A stretch of 64,000 nt of DNA from Pseudomonadota bacterium (GCA_027365475.1 DAHXNI010000007.1:1-64000), one strand, 5' to 3'; numbered from the stretch's first letter, positions 53,983 to 63,287 are shown. Notes: generated from the letters alone by a model not told the origin. Numbers and translations are program-made.

Positions 53983-55004
53983 GCTCGGGATCCGGGCGGA
54001 GTCAGGGACTCGAGTGGCCAACGTGTCCTGACCGGAACGAAGGCACCGGGACGCTCTCCCGCTTTGAGCCTGAGCCAGGCGACATGCGCGATCATGGCGG
54101 CGTTGTCGGTGCAGAACTCGGGAGACGGAAAGACGACCCGGATGGCAGATGCCGCTGCCCGTACGGTCAGCGCTTCCCGGAGCCGTTCGTTGGCGCTCAC
54201 CCCACCGCATACCACAAGGCCCGAGTATCCGGCTTGAGCGAGCGCGCGAAAACTCTTTTCGACCAGGACATCGACTACGGATGTTTCGAACGCAGCGGCG
54301 AGATCCGCCCGGTCCACCGAGGTCGGCACGGGCAAGGCCCGAAGGGTATAGAGCAGCGCCGTCTTGAGGCCGCTGAAACTCATCTCGCACCCGCTTTGAT
54401 CAAGCATGGGGCGCGGGAGTTCGAAGCGTCCCGGGTGCCCCTCTCGCGCGAGCCGGGCCAGTGCCGCCCCACCGGGATAGGACAATCCGAGCAGAAGCGC
54501 CGCCTTGTCGAACGCCTCCCCCGCCGCATCGTCCCGTGTGGCGCCGAGCAGCTGATAACGACCGAGAGCCCGCACGGCAACGAGCTCCGTATGCCCACCC
54601 GAGACGACCAGCGCGACGAAGGGTGGATCCAGCCCTCCGGTGCCGAGACCACTCGAGAAAATGTGTGCCTCGAGATGGTGCACCCCGATAAACGGAATCC
54701 CGCGCGCAAAGGCCACGCTTTGCCCGAGCGCGTGGGCGACGTGGAGGGCGCCGGGCAATCCGGGGCCGACCGTGGCCGCTACCGCGGTGAGATCCCGAAG
54801 CCCCTTCCCGGTATCACACAAAAGCTTTTCGATGAGGGGCAAAAGATCGCGCGCGTGATCGCGCGAGGCCAACTCGGGCACCACGCCTCCGAAGCGCGTG
54901 TGACGGTCCGCCTGGCTTTGAATCCGATGGCCGACCAGCCCCTCCCCGTCATAGAGGGCCGCGGCAGTCTCGTCACAGGAGGTTTCGAGCGCGAGGAGGG
55001 TCAC
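53979..55004 (-). CDS. tsaD: tRNA N6-adenosine threonylcarbamoyltransferase
   Basis: 341 aa from GTG 55004, placed so that the protein begins MTLLALETSCDETAAALYDG like its homologues; an ATG at 55046 would add 14 residues and run through the rpsU promoter. Iron-binding VHHLEAHIFSSG, VVSGGHTELV, GEAFDKAALLLGLSYPGG and the final CTDNAAMIAHVAW are complete. TsaD transfers the threonylcarbamoyl group to A37 of ANN-decoding tRNAs with TsaB, TsaC and TsaE. Overlaps folB and is divergent from rpsU. Confidence 0.95.
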   Translation of the reverse strand: MTLLALETSCDETAAALYDGEGLVGHRIQSQADRHTRFGGVVPELASRDHARDLLPLIEKLLCDTGKGLRDLTAVAATVGPGLPGALHVAHALGQSVAFARGIPFIGVHHLEAHIFSSGLGTGGLDPPFVALVVSGGHTELVAVRALGRYQLLGATRDDAAGEAFDKAALLLGLSYPGGAALARLAREGHPGRFELPRPMLDQSGCEMSFSGLKTALLYTLRALPVPTSVDRADLAAAFETSVVDVLVEKSFRALAQAGYSGLVVCGGVSANERLREALTVRAAASAIRVVFPSPEFCTDNAAMIAHVAWLRLKAGERPGAFVPVRTRWPLESLTPPGSRA

Positions 55005-55012
55005 CGTCGAAA

Positions 55013-55041
55013 TTGGCAGTTGCGCGACATTCTGGTAAAAT
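55013..55041 (+). promoter_or_regulatory. Sigma70-type promoter for rpsU-yqeY-dnaG-rpoD
   Basis: -35 TTGGCA (55013-55018), exactly 17-bp spacer, -10 TAAAAT (55036-55041), giving a start site about 40 bases before rpsU. Close to consensus, as expected for the macromolecular synthesis operon. Confidence 0.8.
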
Positions 55042-55086
55042 ACCACGTTTTCCCCAGCTCACAGGTCAGGAGTCCCCGTTTCACCC

Positions 55087-55302
55087 ATGCCAACGATCCG
55101 CATTAAAGAAAACGAACATTTCGACGCCGCCTTGAGGCGTTTCAAGCGGGCCTGCGAGAAAGCGGGGATTCTGTCCGAACTGCGCCGGCGTGAGTTTTAC
55201 GAGAAACCGACCCAGGAGCGCAAACGCCGCCGTGCGGCCGCGGTCAAGCGCCACATCAAAAAGAGTGCCCGGGACGTTTCACGGGTCGTACGCTCCTTCT
55301 GA
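55087..55302 (+). CDS. rpsU: 30S ribosomal protein S21
   Basis: 71 aa, full length. [40 protein letters not shown] and a very basic tail ([14 protein letters not shown]) are diagnostic. S21 helps base-pairing of the 16S 3' end with mRNA at initiation. Lead gene of the operon that couples translation, replication priming and transcription. Confidence 0.97.
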   Translation: MPTIRIKENEHFDAALRRFKRACEKAGILSELRRREFYEKPTQERKRRRAAAVKRHIKKSARDVSRVVRSF

Positions 55303-55316
55303 ACGCCTCTTCCCGC

Positions 55317-55763
55317 ATGTCGATTCAGGAACGTTTGGGCGAAGACATCAAAAGCGCCATGAAAGCCCGTGACGAAACCCGTCTCGGAACCCTTCGTTAT
55401 GCGATGGCCGCGATTCGTCAGCGTGAAATCGACACCCGGCGCGCATTGGATGAAGCTGAAGTGATTGCTATCCTGGACAAACTCATCCGTCAGCATCGCG
55501 AATCCGCTGCGGCCTTTGCGGCAGGCAACCGGCTTGAGCTCGTCAAAGCGGCCGAGGCTGAAATCGCCCTCGTTTCGAGCTATCTCCCGCCGCGCCTGTC
55601 GGATACGGAACGCGACCGGATCATCGAGCAGGCAATCGGCGATCTGGGAGCCCAAAGCCTCAAAGACATGGGACGCGTGATGAACCGCCTCAAGGATGAA
55701 CTCGCCGGCCGGGCCGATCTGTCCAAGGTGAGCCAAGAGGTCCGCTCCCGACTCGGCGGCTAA
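55317..55763 (+). CDS. yqeY: GatB/YqeY-domain protein
   Basis: 148 aa. MSIQERLGEDIKSAMKARDE, LGTLRYAMAAIRQREIDTRR, LIRQHRESAAAF, SYLPPRLSDTE and the GRVMNRLKDELAGRADLSKV tail match YqeY, related to the tRNA-binding tail of GatB. Function uncertain, possibly tRNA-related. Conserved position between rpsU and dnaG, 14 bases after rpsU. Confidence 0.93.
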   Translation: MSIQERLGEDIKSAMKARDETRLGTLRYAMAAIRQREIDTRRALDEAEVIAILDKLIRQHRESAAAFAAGNRLELVKAAEAEIALVSSYLPPRLSDTERDRIIEQAIGDLGAQSLKDMGRVMNRLKDELAGRADLSKVSQEVRSRLGG

Positions 55764-55785
55764 GCGGGACGGGGCGAGCCCGGGA

Positions 55786-57555
55786 ATGGCTGGCGAGCGA
55801 GTTCCACAGGCCTTCATCGACGAGGTTCTGGCCCGGACCGATCTCGTCGCCCTGATCGGTACCCGGGTCGACCTCAAAAAAAGCGGACGCGACTTCACCG
55901 GTCGCTGCCCTTTCCACGAGGAACGCACCCCTTCCTTCACGGTAAGCCCAACCAAGCAGTTCTATCACTGCTTCGGATGCGGCGCGCATGGTAGCGCCGT
56001 TGGGTTTCTCATGGCCTTCGACCGGGTGAGTTTCCCCGAAGCCCTCGAATCATTGGCCCACGAGGTCGGACTCGAACTGCCTGACCGGACAAGAGCGGCT
56101 CCCGACCCTGAGCGCATCCAGGCACTCGCCCTCAGCGAGGCGGCGGCGGCCTTTTTCGGAAAAGCGCTCGCAAAATCCACGCCAGCAGGAAACTACCTTG
56201 CTGAGCGCGGGGTGGGGCGGGAGATCGCAGAGCGTTTCCGCCTGGGATACGCGCCTGGCGGGCAGACGCTCGTCCAGACACTCGGCACGGATGCCGGGTG
56301 CCTCGCGCGTCTTGCAAAAATCGGCCTCAGCGTAAACCGCAGGGACCGGTTCCGGAACCGGATCATGTTCCCGATCCGCAATGTTCGCGGTGAGATTCTC
56401 GGTTTCGGTGGCCGTGCCATCCAGCCCGGCGACCAGCCCAAATACTTGAACTCGCCCGAGACCCCCTTTTTCCACAAAGGCTCCGAGCTCTACGGGCTTT
56501 ATGAAGCGCGGGCTGGTGGAGAACGTCTCGAACGCCTGATCGTGGTCGAAGGTTATCTCGACGTCATCGCGCTCGCCCAGGCCGGTGTGACCGAGACGGT
56601 CGCGACGCTCGGAACGGCCCTCACTGCTGAACAGGTCCAAAAACTGGTCGGGGCGAGCCCCGAGGTCGTGTTTTGTTTCGACGGCGACCCCGCCGGACGG
56701 CGGGCGTCCTTTCGCGCGCTTGAGACTGCGCTGCCCTTCGCCCGGGACGGGCGCAACTTCCGGTTTCTCGGTCTGCCGGATGGCGAAGATCCGGACAGTT
56801 TCGTGCGCCGTGAAGGAGCACAGGCGTTTCACGCACGGCTCGCACGCAGCCGGAGCCTTTCAGAAGCCATCTTTTTTGCACTGGAGAAACGCTTTGAGCC
56901 CAAAAGCATTGAAGGCCGGGCTGCGCTCGCACGTGAGGCACAAAGACTGACCGGACTCGTGCGGGATCCGCTCTTCCGAGAACTCCTGGTGCAGGGCATT
57001 ACCGAGCGCTTTCACCTGCCCGGCCGGGTGATCGCCACACCGGATCCCGTCCGGACCCCCTCCCGAAGCAACGCACGCAGCCCCTCAGGGACGCCTCGCA
57101 TCGAACGTGGCCGAGGCGGGCTTGTCCACCAGCTGCTCGCCCACCTGCTTCACCAGCCACGCCTCATCCGTTTCCTGCCCCCAGCATCCGAACTCCAGAC
57201 GTTCCCGATGCCCGGCCTGGAACATGTGGGCAACATCCAGGCTGCCTGGGCTGAACGCGGTGATTTCACGACCGGGCGTCTGCTCGAATATTTCCGGGAA
57301 ACACCGACGGGCGAGGCGCTCGCGGTGCTCGCAGCCCAGGCCACCCCGCTCGACGAGGAGGCGAGCCAGGAGGAGGTTCTGGCCCTGATCGACCAGATCC
57401 GGGCCCAAAATACCACTGCTGTGCGGCTCGAGACTCTCCTCGCGCGCTCCCGTGAGCGCGACCTCACAACTGATGAAAAGAAGGAAATTCAAGCACTTGA
57501 ACTGGTCTCCAAGCGTTCGCGCAAGCACCCAGGGGCGGGCACCCCAAATGGATGA
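55786..57555 (+). CDS. dnaG: DNA primase
   Basis: 589 aa. Zinc-binding domain with CPFHEERTPSFTVSP and FYHCFGCGAHGSAVGF (CHC2). TOPRIM core: LIVVEGYLDVIALAQAG (catalytic Glu) and VVFCFDGDPAGRRASFRALE (DxD). RNA-polymerase domain GFGGRAIQPGDQPKYLNSPE. The C-terminal helical part (from residue ~450) binds DnaB helicase. Makes RNA primers for replication. ATG 55786 gives the conserved IDEVLARTDLVALIGTRVDL start. Confidence 0.97.
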   Translation: MAGERVPQAFIDEVLARTDLVALIGTRVDLKKSGRDFTGRCPFHEERTPSFTVSPTKQFYHCFGCGAHGSAVGFLMAFDRVSFPEALESLAHEVGLELPDRTRAAPDPERIQALALSEAAAAFFGKALAKSTPAGNYLAERGVGREIAERFRLGYAPGGQTLVQTLGTDAGCLARLAKIGLSVNRRDRFRNRIMFPIRNVRGEILGFGGRAIQPGDQPKYLNSPETPFFHKGSELYGLYEARAGGERLERLIVVEGYLDVIALAQAGVTETVATLGTALTAEQVQKLVGASPEVVFCFDGDPAGRRASFRALETALPFARDGRNFRFLGLPDGEDPDSFVRREGAQAFHARLARSRSLSEAIFFALEKRFEPKSIEGRAALAREAQRLTGLVRDPLFRELLVQGITERFHLPGRVIATPDPVRTPSRSNARSPSGTPRIERGRGGLVHQLLAHLLHQPRLIRFLPPASELQTFPMPGLEHVGNIQAAWAERGDFTTGRLLEYFRETPTGEALAVLAAQATPLDEEASQEEVLALIDQIRAQNTTAVRLETLLARSRERDLTTDEKKEIQALELVSKRSRKHPGAGTPNG

Positions 57556-57575
57556 GTGAATCTTCCAAAGAGCGT

Positions 57576-57581
57576 TATAAT
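57576..57581 (+). promoter_or_regulatory. Possible internal -10 box before rpoD
   Basis: Perfect TATAAT in the 70-base gap between dnaG and rpoD. The hexamer 17 bases upstream (TGAGTG) is a poor -35. May give separate rpoD transcription, as known in other bacteria. Confidence 0.35.
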
Positions 57582-57625
57582 TACAGGTTCCGCCCCACGT
57601 TTACCAAACCCAGAGGTTACCCCTC

Positions 57626-59488
57626 ATGAGTGATGACCGTAACACCCAGCTTCGCCAGCTCATCGCCAAAGGGAAGGAACAGGGTTACCTGACCTACAGC
57701 GAGGTCAACGATTTTCTGCCCAGGGATATCGTCGATCCGGAGCAGCTCGACGAGATCATTTCCGTCATCAACGACATGGGTATCGCGGTGCACGACACGG
57801 TGCCGGATGCGGCGCTCGAACTTCTGCTATTGGCCGATCACCAGGTCAACGAAGACGACGAGGCGATGGAGGAGGCCGCAGCCGCCTTGGCTTCAGTCGA
57901 CTCGGCACTCGGCCGGACGACCGACCCGGTTCGGATGTACATGCGCGAAATGGGACAGGTCGATCTCCTCACGCGCGAAGGGGAAATCGGAATTGCCAAG
58001 CGGATTGAGGAGGGGTTGAACCAGAAATACGCGGCACTTGCGACCTTCCCGGGTGTCATCGGACGCTTCTTGGCCGAGTATGAGCTTGTAACAACCGGCC
58101 AGATCAAGCTGGCAGAACTGATCCAGGGTTTCCGGGATCCGGAAAGCGGCGCCCCGCTTTCAGACGACAATGCTCAACCCATTCCCATCATTGAACTCGG
58201 TAGCGAACCCGCCCCCGAAGAAGAAGATGAACTGGAACCGGTCGTCGAGGAGGAGGATCTGCCCATGGTCGGGCCGAACCCCGAACTGGCCTCCGAGATG
58301 ATCCACAAGCTCGAACGTGCCTATTCAAAAGCCTACCGCGCGCTCGCCGAAAGCAAACGGGATGTCCGGACATTCAAAACACTCCACCAGGCCGCCATCG
58401 CCCTGCAACGCTTCCGACTGACCCCACGGACCATGGAGACCCTGACCCAGACCCTGCGTCAGACCATCGAAAGCATCCGGAAGATTGAGCGCGAGATCAT
58501 GCATCTTTGCGTCGAACGCGTAGGCATGCCCAAAAAAGATTTCATCAAGAGCTTCCCGCAGCGTGAGACCGCAACCACCTGGATCGACGCGCACATACGT
58601 GCGAAACGCAAATGGTCCTCAGCGCTCCGTGAAATCAAACCCGATGTGCTGGGTCTCCAGGAACGCCTGATCGCGATTGAAACGCTTCATCATCTCAAGA
58701 TCGCCGAGATCAAGGAAATCTACCGCCAGATGATGATTGGGGAAACCAAGGCTCGTCGGGCAAAGAAGGAGATGGTCGAGGCCAATCTGCGTCTTGTGAT
58801 CTCGATCGCGAAGAAGTACACGAACCGGGGGCTCCAGTTTCTTGATCTCATTCAGGAAGGGAACATCGGCCTCATGAAAGCGGTCGACAAATTCGAATAC
58901 CGCCGGGGCTACAAGTTTTCGACCTATGCGACCTGGTGGATCCGCCAGGCCATCACCCGCTCCATCGCCGATCAGGCGCGTACGATCCGCATTCCGGTTC
59001 ATATGATCGAGACCATCAACAAACTCAACCGGATTTCGCGCCAGCTACTCCAGGAGAAGGGCCGCGAGCCCACGCCGGACGAGCTGGCCAAACGGATGGA
59101 CATGCCCGAGGATAAGGTCCGCAAGGTCATGCGGATCGCCAAGGAGCCGATCTCCATGGAGACTCCGGTGAGTGACGACGAGGATTCGCACCTCGGGGAT
59201 TTCATCGAGGATGTGAACATGCCGGCACCGATCGAGCAGGCTACCTCCGAAAGTCTGCGCCATACCACGCATTCGGTCCTGTCGACCCTGACACCCCGTG
59301 AAGCCAAAGTGCTGCGCATGCGGTTCGGGATCGACATGAATACCGACCATACGCTTGAGGAAGTCGGCAAACAGTTCGACGTGACCCGTGAACGGATCCG
59401 CCAGATCGAAGCCAAGGCGCTCCGGAAGCTTCGCCATCCGTCCCGTGCCACCCGGCTCAAGAGCTTTATCGACGAATCTTCATCCTGA
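57626..59488 (+). CDS. rpoD: RNA polymerase primary sigma factor (sigma70)
   Basis: 620 aa. Region 1.1 start ([20 protein letters not shown]), region 1.2 ([20 protein letters not shown]), the non-conserved insert of ~230 residues typical of gammaproteobacterial RpoD, region 2 ([40 protein letters not shown]), region 3 ([20 protein letters not shown]) and region 4.2 ([20 protein letters not shown]). Directs transcription of housekeeping genes. Last gene of the rpsU operon. Confidence 0.98.
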   Translation: MSDDRNTQLRQLIAKGKEQGYLTYSEVNDFLPRDIVDPEQLDEIISVINDMGIAVHDTVPDAALELLLLADHQVNEDDEAMEEAAAALASVDSALGRTTDPVRMYMREMGQVDLLTREGEIGIAKRIEEGLNQKYAALATFPGVIGRFLAEYELVTTGQIKLAELIQGFRDPESGAPLSDDNAQPIPIIELGSEPAPEEEDELEPVVEEEDLPMVGPNPELASEMIHKLERAYSKAYRALAESKRDVRTFKTLHQAAIALQRFRLTPRTMETLTQTLRQTIESIRKIEREIMHLCVERVGMPKKDFIKSFPQRETATTWIDAHIRAKRKWSSALREIKPDVLGLQERLIAIETLHHLKIAEIKEIYRQMMIGETKARRAKKEMVEANLRLVISIAKKYTNRGLQFLDLIQEGNIGLMKAVDKFEYRRGYKFSTYATWWIRQAITRSIADQARTIRIPVHMIETINKLNRISRQLLQEKGREPTPDELAKRMDMPEDKVRKVMRIAKEPISMETPVSDDEDSHLGDFIEDVNMPAPIEQATSESLRHTTHSVLSTLTPREAKVLRMRFGIDMNTDHTLEEVGKQFDVTRERIRQIEAKALRKLRHPSRATRLKSFIDESSS

Positions 59489-59602
59489 GTACGGTTCCGG
59501 ATTGCAGGGATCAGTCATCTGCCCAGACCCGGATCGGGTTTACGTGAATCTTGTTGGCGTGCCGGGTCTCCTCGGACCGGAGCTTGGTTCTGCACCGAGC
59601 GC

Positions 59603-59749
59603 ATGAGTCTCAAAAGATCCGCTCTGAAAGCCGTGCAGCCGCCTTCATCCTCCGGGGGCGGAGGAGCTCTGGACCCGGGGAGCCTGCTGGGGTTGTTGCT
59701 CGTCCTCCTGTGGGGACGTCGGCGGTCTCTGAGACCTCGCATGGGTTAG
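59603..59749 (+). CDS. 48-residue frame with a GlyGly-CTERM-like tail
   Basis: The frame starts at ATG 59603 and reads MSLKRSALKAVQPP then SSSGGGGALDPGSLLGLLLV, a short hydrophobic run LLGLLLVLLW and the basic cluster GRRRSLRPR. This Ser/Gly-rich linker, hydrophobic helix and Arg cluster is the form of GlyGly-CTERM sorting tails (recognised by rhombosortase) at the ends of large secreted proteins. As a stand-alone frame it is either the remnant of such a protein or a tiny membrane peptide. The open frame extends back in frame to the rpoD stop. Confidence 0.45.
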   Translation: MSLKRSALKAVQPPSSSGGGGALDPGSLLGLLLVLLWGRRRSLRPRMG

Positions 59750-60401
59750 AAAACGAGCCGTTCCGCGCAGGGGATGTCGGATGGATCGGCAGAGACTCCC
59801 ATTATGTCGGTTCGACGGGGTTTGCGGGACGGGTGGTCCGTCTCGCCCCTTCGGATCCTCAGTACACGCGGGGTGCGCAGCGGGGCTTCCCCGCAGGAGC
59901 CGACAGTCGTCTCCTGGAGCCGCGCGTGTCCGGGACCGTCACGGCCAAGTGGTTTCCCAACCGGGGGTTGCCCCAAACAGGGCGCTCCATCCCAAGGTGG
60001 GATCAACCGCGGCAGGCACCAAACGGGCCATCAAGCTCCAGGGGCTTTGTCCGGAAGCTTTCAACCTCGTTTTGCACAGAGCCAGTACTTTTTTAAATCG
60101 CCACCTGTATCCCTGGGCGGATCGGCCATGATCAAAGACGAGGATTGCGCGACCGATTCGAGATTGTGCTGGCGGAGGCTCCGGACCGTGTGAGCCGCAA
60201 CCAGACCGACGTGGTGACACTGCTCAAGTACCTGCGCTTTGCCGGTTTTTGATCGTCATCTTGAGCGAGAGCAAGATCACCCAGTTCCTTTTCGACCTCA
60301 CAGGCACGAGAAATGCGCTATTCCTGAAGGGCCTAGCCGCGAAGACGCATAGCGACACCCGAACAATGAAGGCAGCGCCGCCACCAGGGTGCCCACCCGA
60401 G
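59750..60401. other. Intergenic region between CTERM-like frame and ArsR gene
   Basis: About 650 bases with short overlapping frames lacking recognisable motifs. No tRNA, repeats or clear terminator found. Probably decayed sequence. Confidence 0.45.
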
Positions 60402-60430
60402 TTGACAATATTTAGATAAATATCTAAACT
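60402..60430 (+). promoter_or_regulatory. Promoter with overlapping ArsR-type operator
   Basis: -35 TTGACA (60402-60407), 17-bp spacer, -10 TAAACT (60425-60430). An inverted repeat TTTAGATA-AA-TATCTAAA (60411-60428) covers the spacer and -10, so the downstream repressor can block polymerase directly. The expected start site is about 60437, only 2 bases before the ATG. Confidence 0.78.
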
Positions 60431-60438
60431 TAGATGCC

Positions 60439-60717
60439 ATGAAACAGCAGGATATCTTTCGCGCACTATCCGATCCGAGCCGTCGGCGCATCCTCAAGGC
60501 GCTGCAGAAGGGATCAATGACCGCTGGCGAGATCGGCACGCTTTTTAAGTTCACGGGCGCCTCGCTCTCCCATCACTTCTCCATCTTGAAATCTGCCGAT
60601 CTCGTCCGCACCGAGCGACGTGGACAGCACATCATCTACTCCCTGAACAGCACTGTCTTCGAGGACGCCTCGCGCATCGTGCTGGATCTTTTTTCCGTGA
60701 GGAGACCCAAACCATGA
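60439..60717 (+). CDS. ArsR/SdpR-family transcriptional repressor
   Basis: 92 aa winged-helix protein: IFRALSDPSRRRILKALQKG, then GEIGTLFKFTGASLSHHFSI (recognition helix SLSHHFSILK) and wing RRGQHIIYSLN. No metal-binding Cys/His motif, so it is the SdpR type rather than a metal sensor. No ribosome-binding site before the ATG, which with the promoter position suggests a leaderless mRNA. Overlaps the SdpI-like gene by ATGA. In Bacillus, SdpI immunity protein sequesters SdpR at the membrane; a similar circuit is plausible. Confidence 0.9.
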   Translation: MKQQDIFRALSDPSRRRILKALQKGSMTAGEIGTLFKFTGASLSHHFSILKSADLVRTERRGQHIIYSLNSTVFEDASRIVLDLFSVRRPKP

Positions 60718-61382
60718 CTTTCAAACGCGCCACCCTATTGGGATTCGTACTCGTCGTGATCGCTTTCGCCTTCGCGCTCTGGCTCTATCCCTCGCTCCCG
60801 AACGCCGTTCCGATCCACTGGGGTCCGACTGGCCGTGTGAATGGCTATGCGCCCAAACCTTGGGGAGCATTCATCGGTCCCCTCACCCTCCTCGGGATCT
60901 GGATCGTCTTCTGGATCCTGCCACGTATCTCGCCCCGGGGCTATCGCCTGGAACCCTTCCAGGCCGTCTATGGCACGATCGAGCTTGCCCTGCTCGGACT
61001 GTTGCTGATTCTTGCCGTGGCAAGCCTTCTGGCCGCGGATGGACGCGCAGTCGATATCGCCCTCGTGGCACCGCTCACCGTGGGAATCCTGTTCGTAATT
61101 CTCGGTAACTACATGGGCAAGATGACCAAAAACTTCTTCGTGGGAATCCGTACACCCTGGACTCTCGCGAGCGATGAAGTCTGGACCCGCACCCACCATC
61201 TCGGCGGATGGCTTTTCGTACTTGCAGGACTCGCCCTGATCATCGAGGCGCTCTTAGGCGCAATCGCGCCCGGGATCATTCTCTTGACCGCTCTGATTCC
61301 GGCCCTCGTGCCGGTTGTCTACTCGTATGTTCTCTACAAGCGGATCGAGGGCTTCGGGCCCGGAACCCCGGGTTCGCCATGA
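60714..61382 (+). CDS. SdpI/DUF1648-family membrane protein
   Basis: 222 aa, about six transmembrane helices. The N-terminal DUF1648 signature is present (LWLYPSLPNAVPIHWGPTGR, with IHWGxxGxxNGYAPK), and GNYMGKMTKNFFVGIRTPWT then VWTRTHHLGGWLFVLAGLAL match the SdpI core (GN-M-K-K-NFF-GIRTPWTL-S-EVW-KTH). SdpI confers immunity to a toxic peptide in Bacillus and also acts as signal transducer to SdpR. No SdpC-like toxin gene is nearby, so the role may be general toxin resistance. Confidence 0.9.
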   Translation: MTFKRATLLGFVLVVIAFAFALWLYPSLPNAVPIHWGPTGRVNGYAPKPWGAFIGPLTLLGIWIVFWILPRISPRGYRLEPFQAVYGTIELALLGLLLILAVASLLAADGRAVDIALVAPLTVGILFVILGNYMGKMTKNFFVGIRTPWTLASDEVWTRTHHLGGWLFVLAGLALIIEALLGAIAPGIILLTALIPALVPVVYSYVLYKRIEGFGPGTPGSP

Positions 61383-61599
61383 GCGCGTAGCCGCCAGGCA
61401 TCACGGATCACTCCCTGATGAGCGCGCCGGGTCGCGCTTCCTTTGCACGCCCCCCACACGTTTATTCGGGTTTCGCCGATCACTTCCGGGGCCTTCATCT
61501 GTCCGGGCGATCCCGAGCAGCGCATAATGGGAATCGGCTTGCCCCTCATGAGAAGCGCTCGGCGAACGGGTAAGCTTGAGCGGATGGAGGGAAACCCTC

Positions 61600-61833
61600 A
61601 TGTCAACCGAATTCCAGAACCCGGGTCGCGATACTTGCCAAGTCAATTCCACCATCGCGTCGGCATGGCCGTTCGGATACCCGGATTCTGCAAAAAATAC
61701 AGCTGACGAGACGGATAAATACCGGATCGATGCCGGAGGCGGCTGCTCGTTTCGAATCCATGATTCACCATCCGGACAGTTGGGAGCGGCCCTTACGCTG
61801 ACTCTCCTGACATCAATGCGGCTTGCACCGTGA
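61600..61833 (+). CDS. Short frame overlapping the cysteine-synthase-like gene
   Basis: 77 codons from ATG 61600, with GGAGGG 8 bases upstream, and a TGA overlapping the next gene's GTG (GTGA). Composition is mixed, with no recognised domain. The good ribosome site and exact overlap suggest it may be translated and coupled to the downstream gene; its polar, non-conserved look argues the other way. Confidence 0.35.
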   Translation: MSTEFQNPGRDTCQVNSTIASAWPFGYPDSAKNTADETDKYRIDAGGGCSFRIHDSPSGQLGAALTLTLLTSMRLAP

Positions 61834-62780
61834 CCCGGCGCTACCCCACGCTTTCACCGGATATTCTTGATGCGATCGGCGACACCCCGCTCGTCCAAGT
61901 CGATGGCATCTTTGCCAAACTCGAATTCCTGAACCCGTCGGGCTCCATCAAGGCGCGCATCGCCCGCTACATGATCGAGAAAGCCGAGCAGGAGGGTCTT
62001 CTGCACCCCGGCGACACTATCGTCGAAGCGACAAGCGGCAATACGGGTAACGCCCTCGCCCTGGTTGCAGCCGTCAAGGGCTATCGCATGCTGGTCGTGA
62101 TGCCCGAAGGGCTTTCCAGCGAACGGGTTGCCATCTCGCGCGCGTACGGCGCAGAGGTGTTGTTTGCAGGCCGGTTTCACGTGAACGACGCTCTGGACAA
62201 GGCCCGTGAACTCGGCCGGCAACGGGGCTACTTCTGCCCCCACCAGTTCGAGTCGGAATGGAACGTGGAGGAAAACCGGCTGCTCCTCGGTCCCGAGATT
62301 TTGGCGCAGCTGCCGCCTGGCCGGCTACCGGATGCCCTGGTGATGGGGGTAGGGACTGGAGGCACGCTCATCGGCGTGGGCCAGGCATTTCGTGCGGCCA
62401 ATCCACGCGCGCGCCTCTTCGCACTCGAACCCTCCGAATCCTGCACACTGCTTTGCGGAGAGATCGCCGAGCACGCGATCGAAGGCATTTCAGACGGCTT
62501 CATACCCGGCATCTTCGCCCGTCATGCGGATCTCGTGGATCGGATTCTCGCGGTATCAAGTGCGGAGTCGATTGCAGCCATGCGTGAGCTCGCAAGGCAC
62601 CACGGTCTTTTTTGTGGTCCAAGCTCGGGCGCTCACCTCGTCGCCGCCCGGCGGATTCGTACCCTGCACCCGGAGTTGCAGACGGTCGTGACCCTTTTCT
62701 GCGACGAAGGCGAAAAGTATCTCCATGAACACTTCATGTCGGCAGATGCGCCTCCGCTCGACACTTCGCATTTCACCTGA
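61830..62780 (+). CDS. Cysteine synthase family PLP enzyme (CysK/CysM-like)
   Basis: 316 aa from GTG 61830. Lys for pyridoxal phosphate in LEFLNPSGSIKARIARYMIE, phosphate/substrate loop VEATSGNTGNALALVAA, GVGTGGTLIGVGQAFRAANP glycine loop and GLFCGPSSGAHLVAARRI near the end. It condenses O-acetylserine (or a similar activated serine) with sulphide or another nucleophile; the fine specificity is not readable. Followed by a DUF488 gene. Confidence 0.9.
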   Translation: MTRRYPTLSPDILDAIGDTPLVQVDGIFAKLEFLNPSGSIKARIARYMIEKAEQEGLLHPGDTIVEATSGNTGNALALVAAVKGYRMLVVMPEGLSSERVAISRAYGAEVLFAGRFHVNDALDKARELGRQRGYFCPHQFESEWNVEENRLLLGPEILAQLPPGRLPDALVMGVGTGGTLIGVGQAFRAANPRARLFALEPSESCTLLCGEIAEHAIEGISDGFIPGIFARHADLVDRILAVSSAESIAAMRELARHHGLFCGPSSGAHLVAARRIRTLHPELQTVVTLFCDEGEKYLHEHFMSADAPPLDTSHFT

Positions 62781-62872
62781 TCGGGGTCGCCCGAGGTGCC
62801 ACCTGAAACGAGCGACACCGGGGCGGCCACCTCTGAAGCCCTCCCCGGCCATACACTTAAGAAAACGCGATC

Positions 62873-63232
62873 ATGACGCTCAAAATCAAACGGATCTATC
62901 ATCCCGCTGAAAAACCGGACGGCTACCGGGTGCTCGTGGATCGGATCTGGCCCCGCGGGCTTACCAAAGAACAGGCTTCATTGGATCAGTGGGTTCGCGA
63001 TGTGGCGCCGAGTACAGCGCTCAGAAAATGGTTCGGTCACGACCCCGGGAAATGGATCGAATTCCGGAGCCGCTATGAAAATGAACTTCACGCCAATCCC
63101 AAAGCTGTGCAATCTCTCCTCGAAATCCTGAAGTCGCACGCCACGGTGACTCTCCTCTTCGGCGCCACGGACGAAGATCACAATCAGGCGGTCGTGCTCG
63201 CAGCTTACCTCAAGCGACATTTCGCCCGCTGA
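62873..63232 (+). CDS. DUF488-family protein
   Basis: 119 aa. IKRIYHPAEKPDGYRVLVDR then IWPRGLTKEQASLDQWVRDV, APSTALRKWFGHDPGKW, F-x-x-RY-x-EL and VTLLFGATDEDHNQAVVLAA are the conserved features of the short DUF488 (YeaO-like) proteins. Function unknown; the conserved Arg/Trp/Lys set suggests a small-molecule or nucleic-acid binding role. Confidence 0.9.
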   Translation: MTLKIKRIYHPAEKPDGYRVLVDRIWPRGLTKEQASLDQWVRDVAPSTALRKWFGHDPGKWIEFRSRYENELHANPKAVQSLLEILKSHATVTLLFGATDEDHNQAVVLAAYLKRHFAR

Positions 63233-63287
63233 TTTCCGACCCCACCCACCGGATACGGAGGCCACGCATACCCCATCCCTCCCATCT

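Noticed and set aside
54084-55106. 340-codon plus-strand open frame
   Set aside because: Antisense shadow of tsaD, no protein-family pattern.
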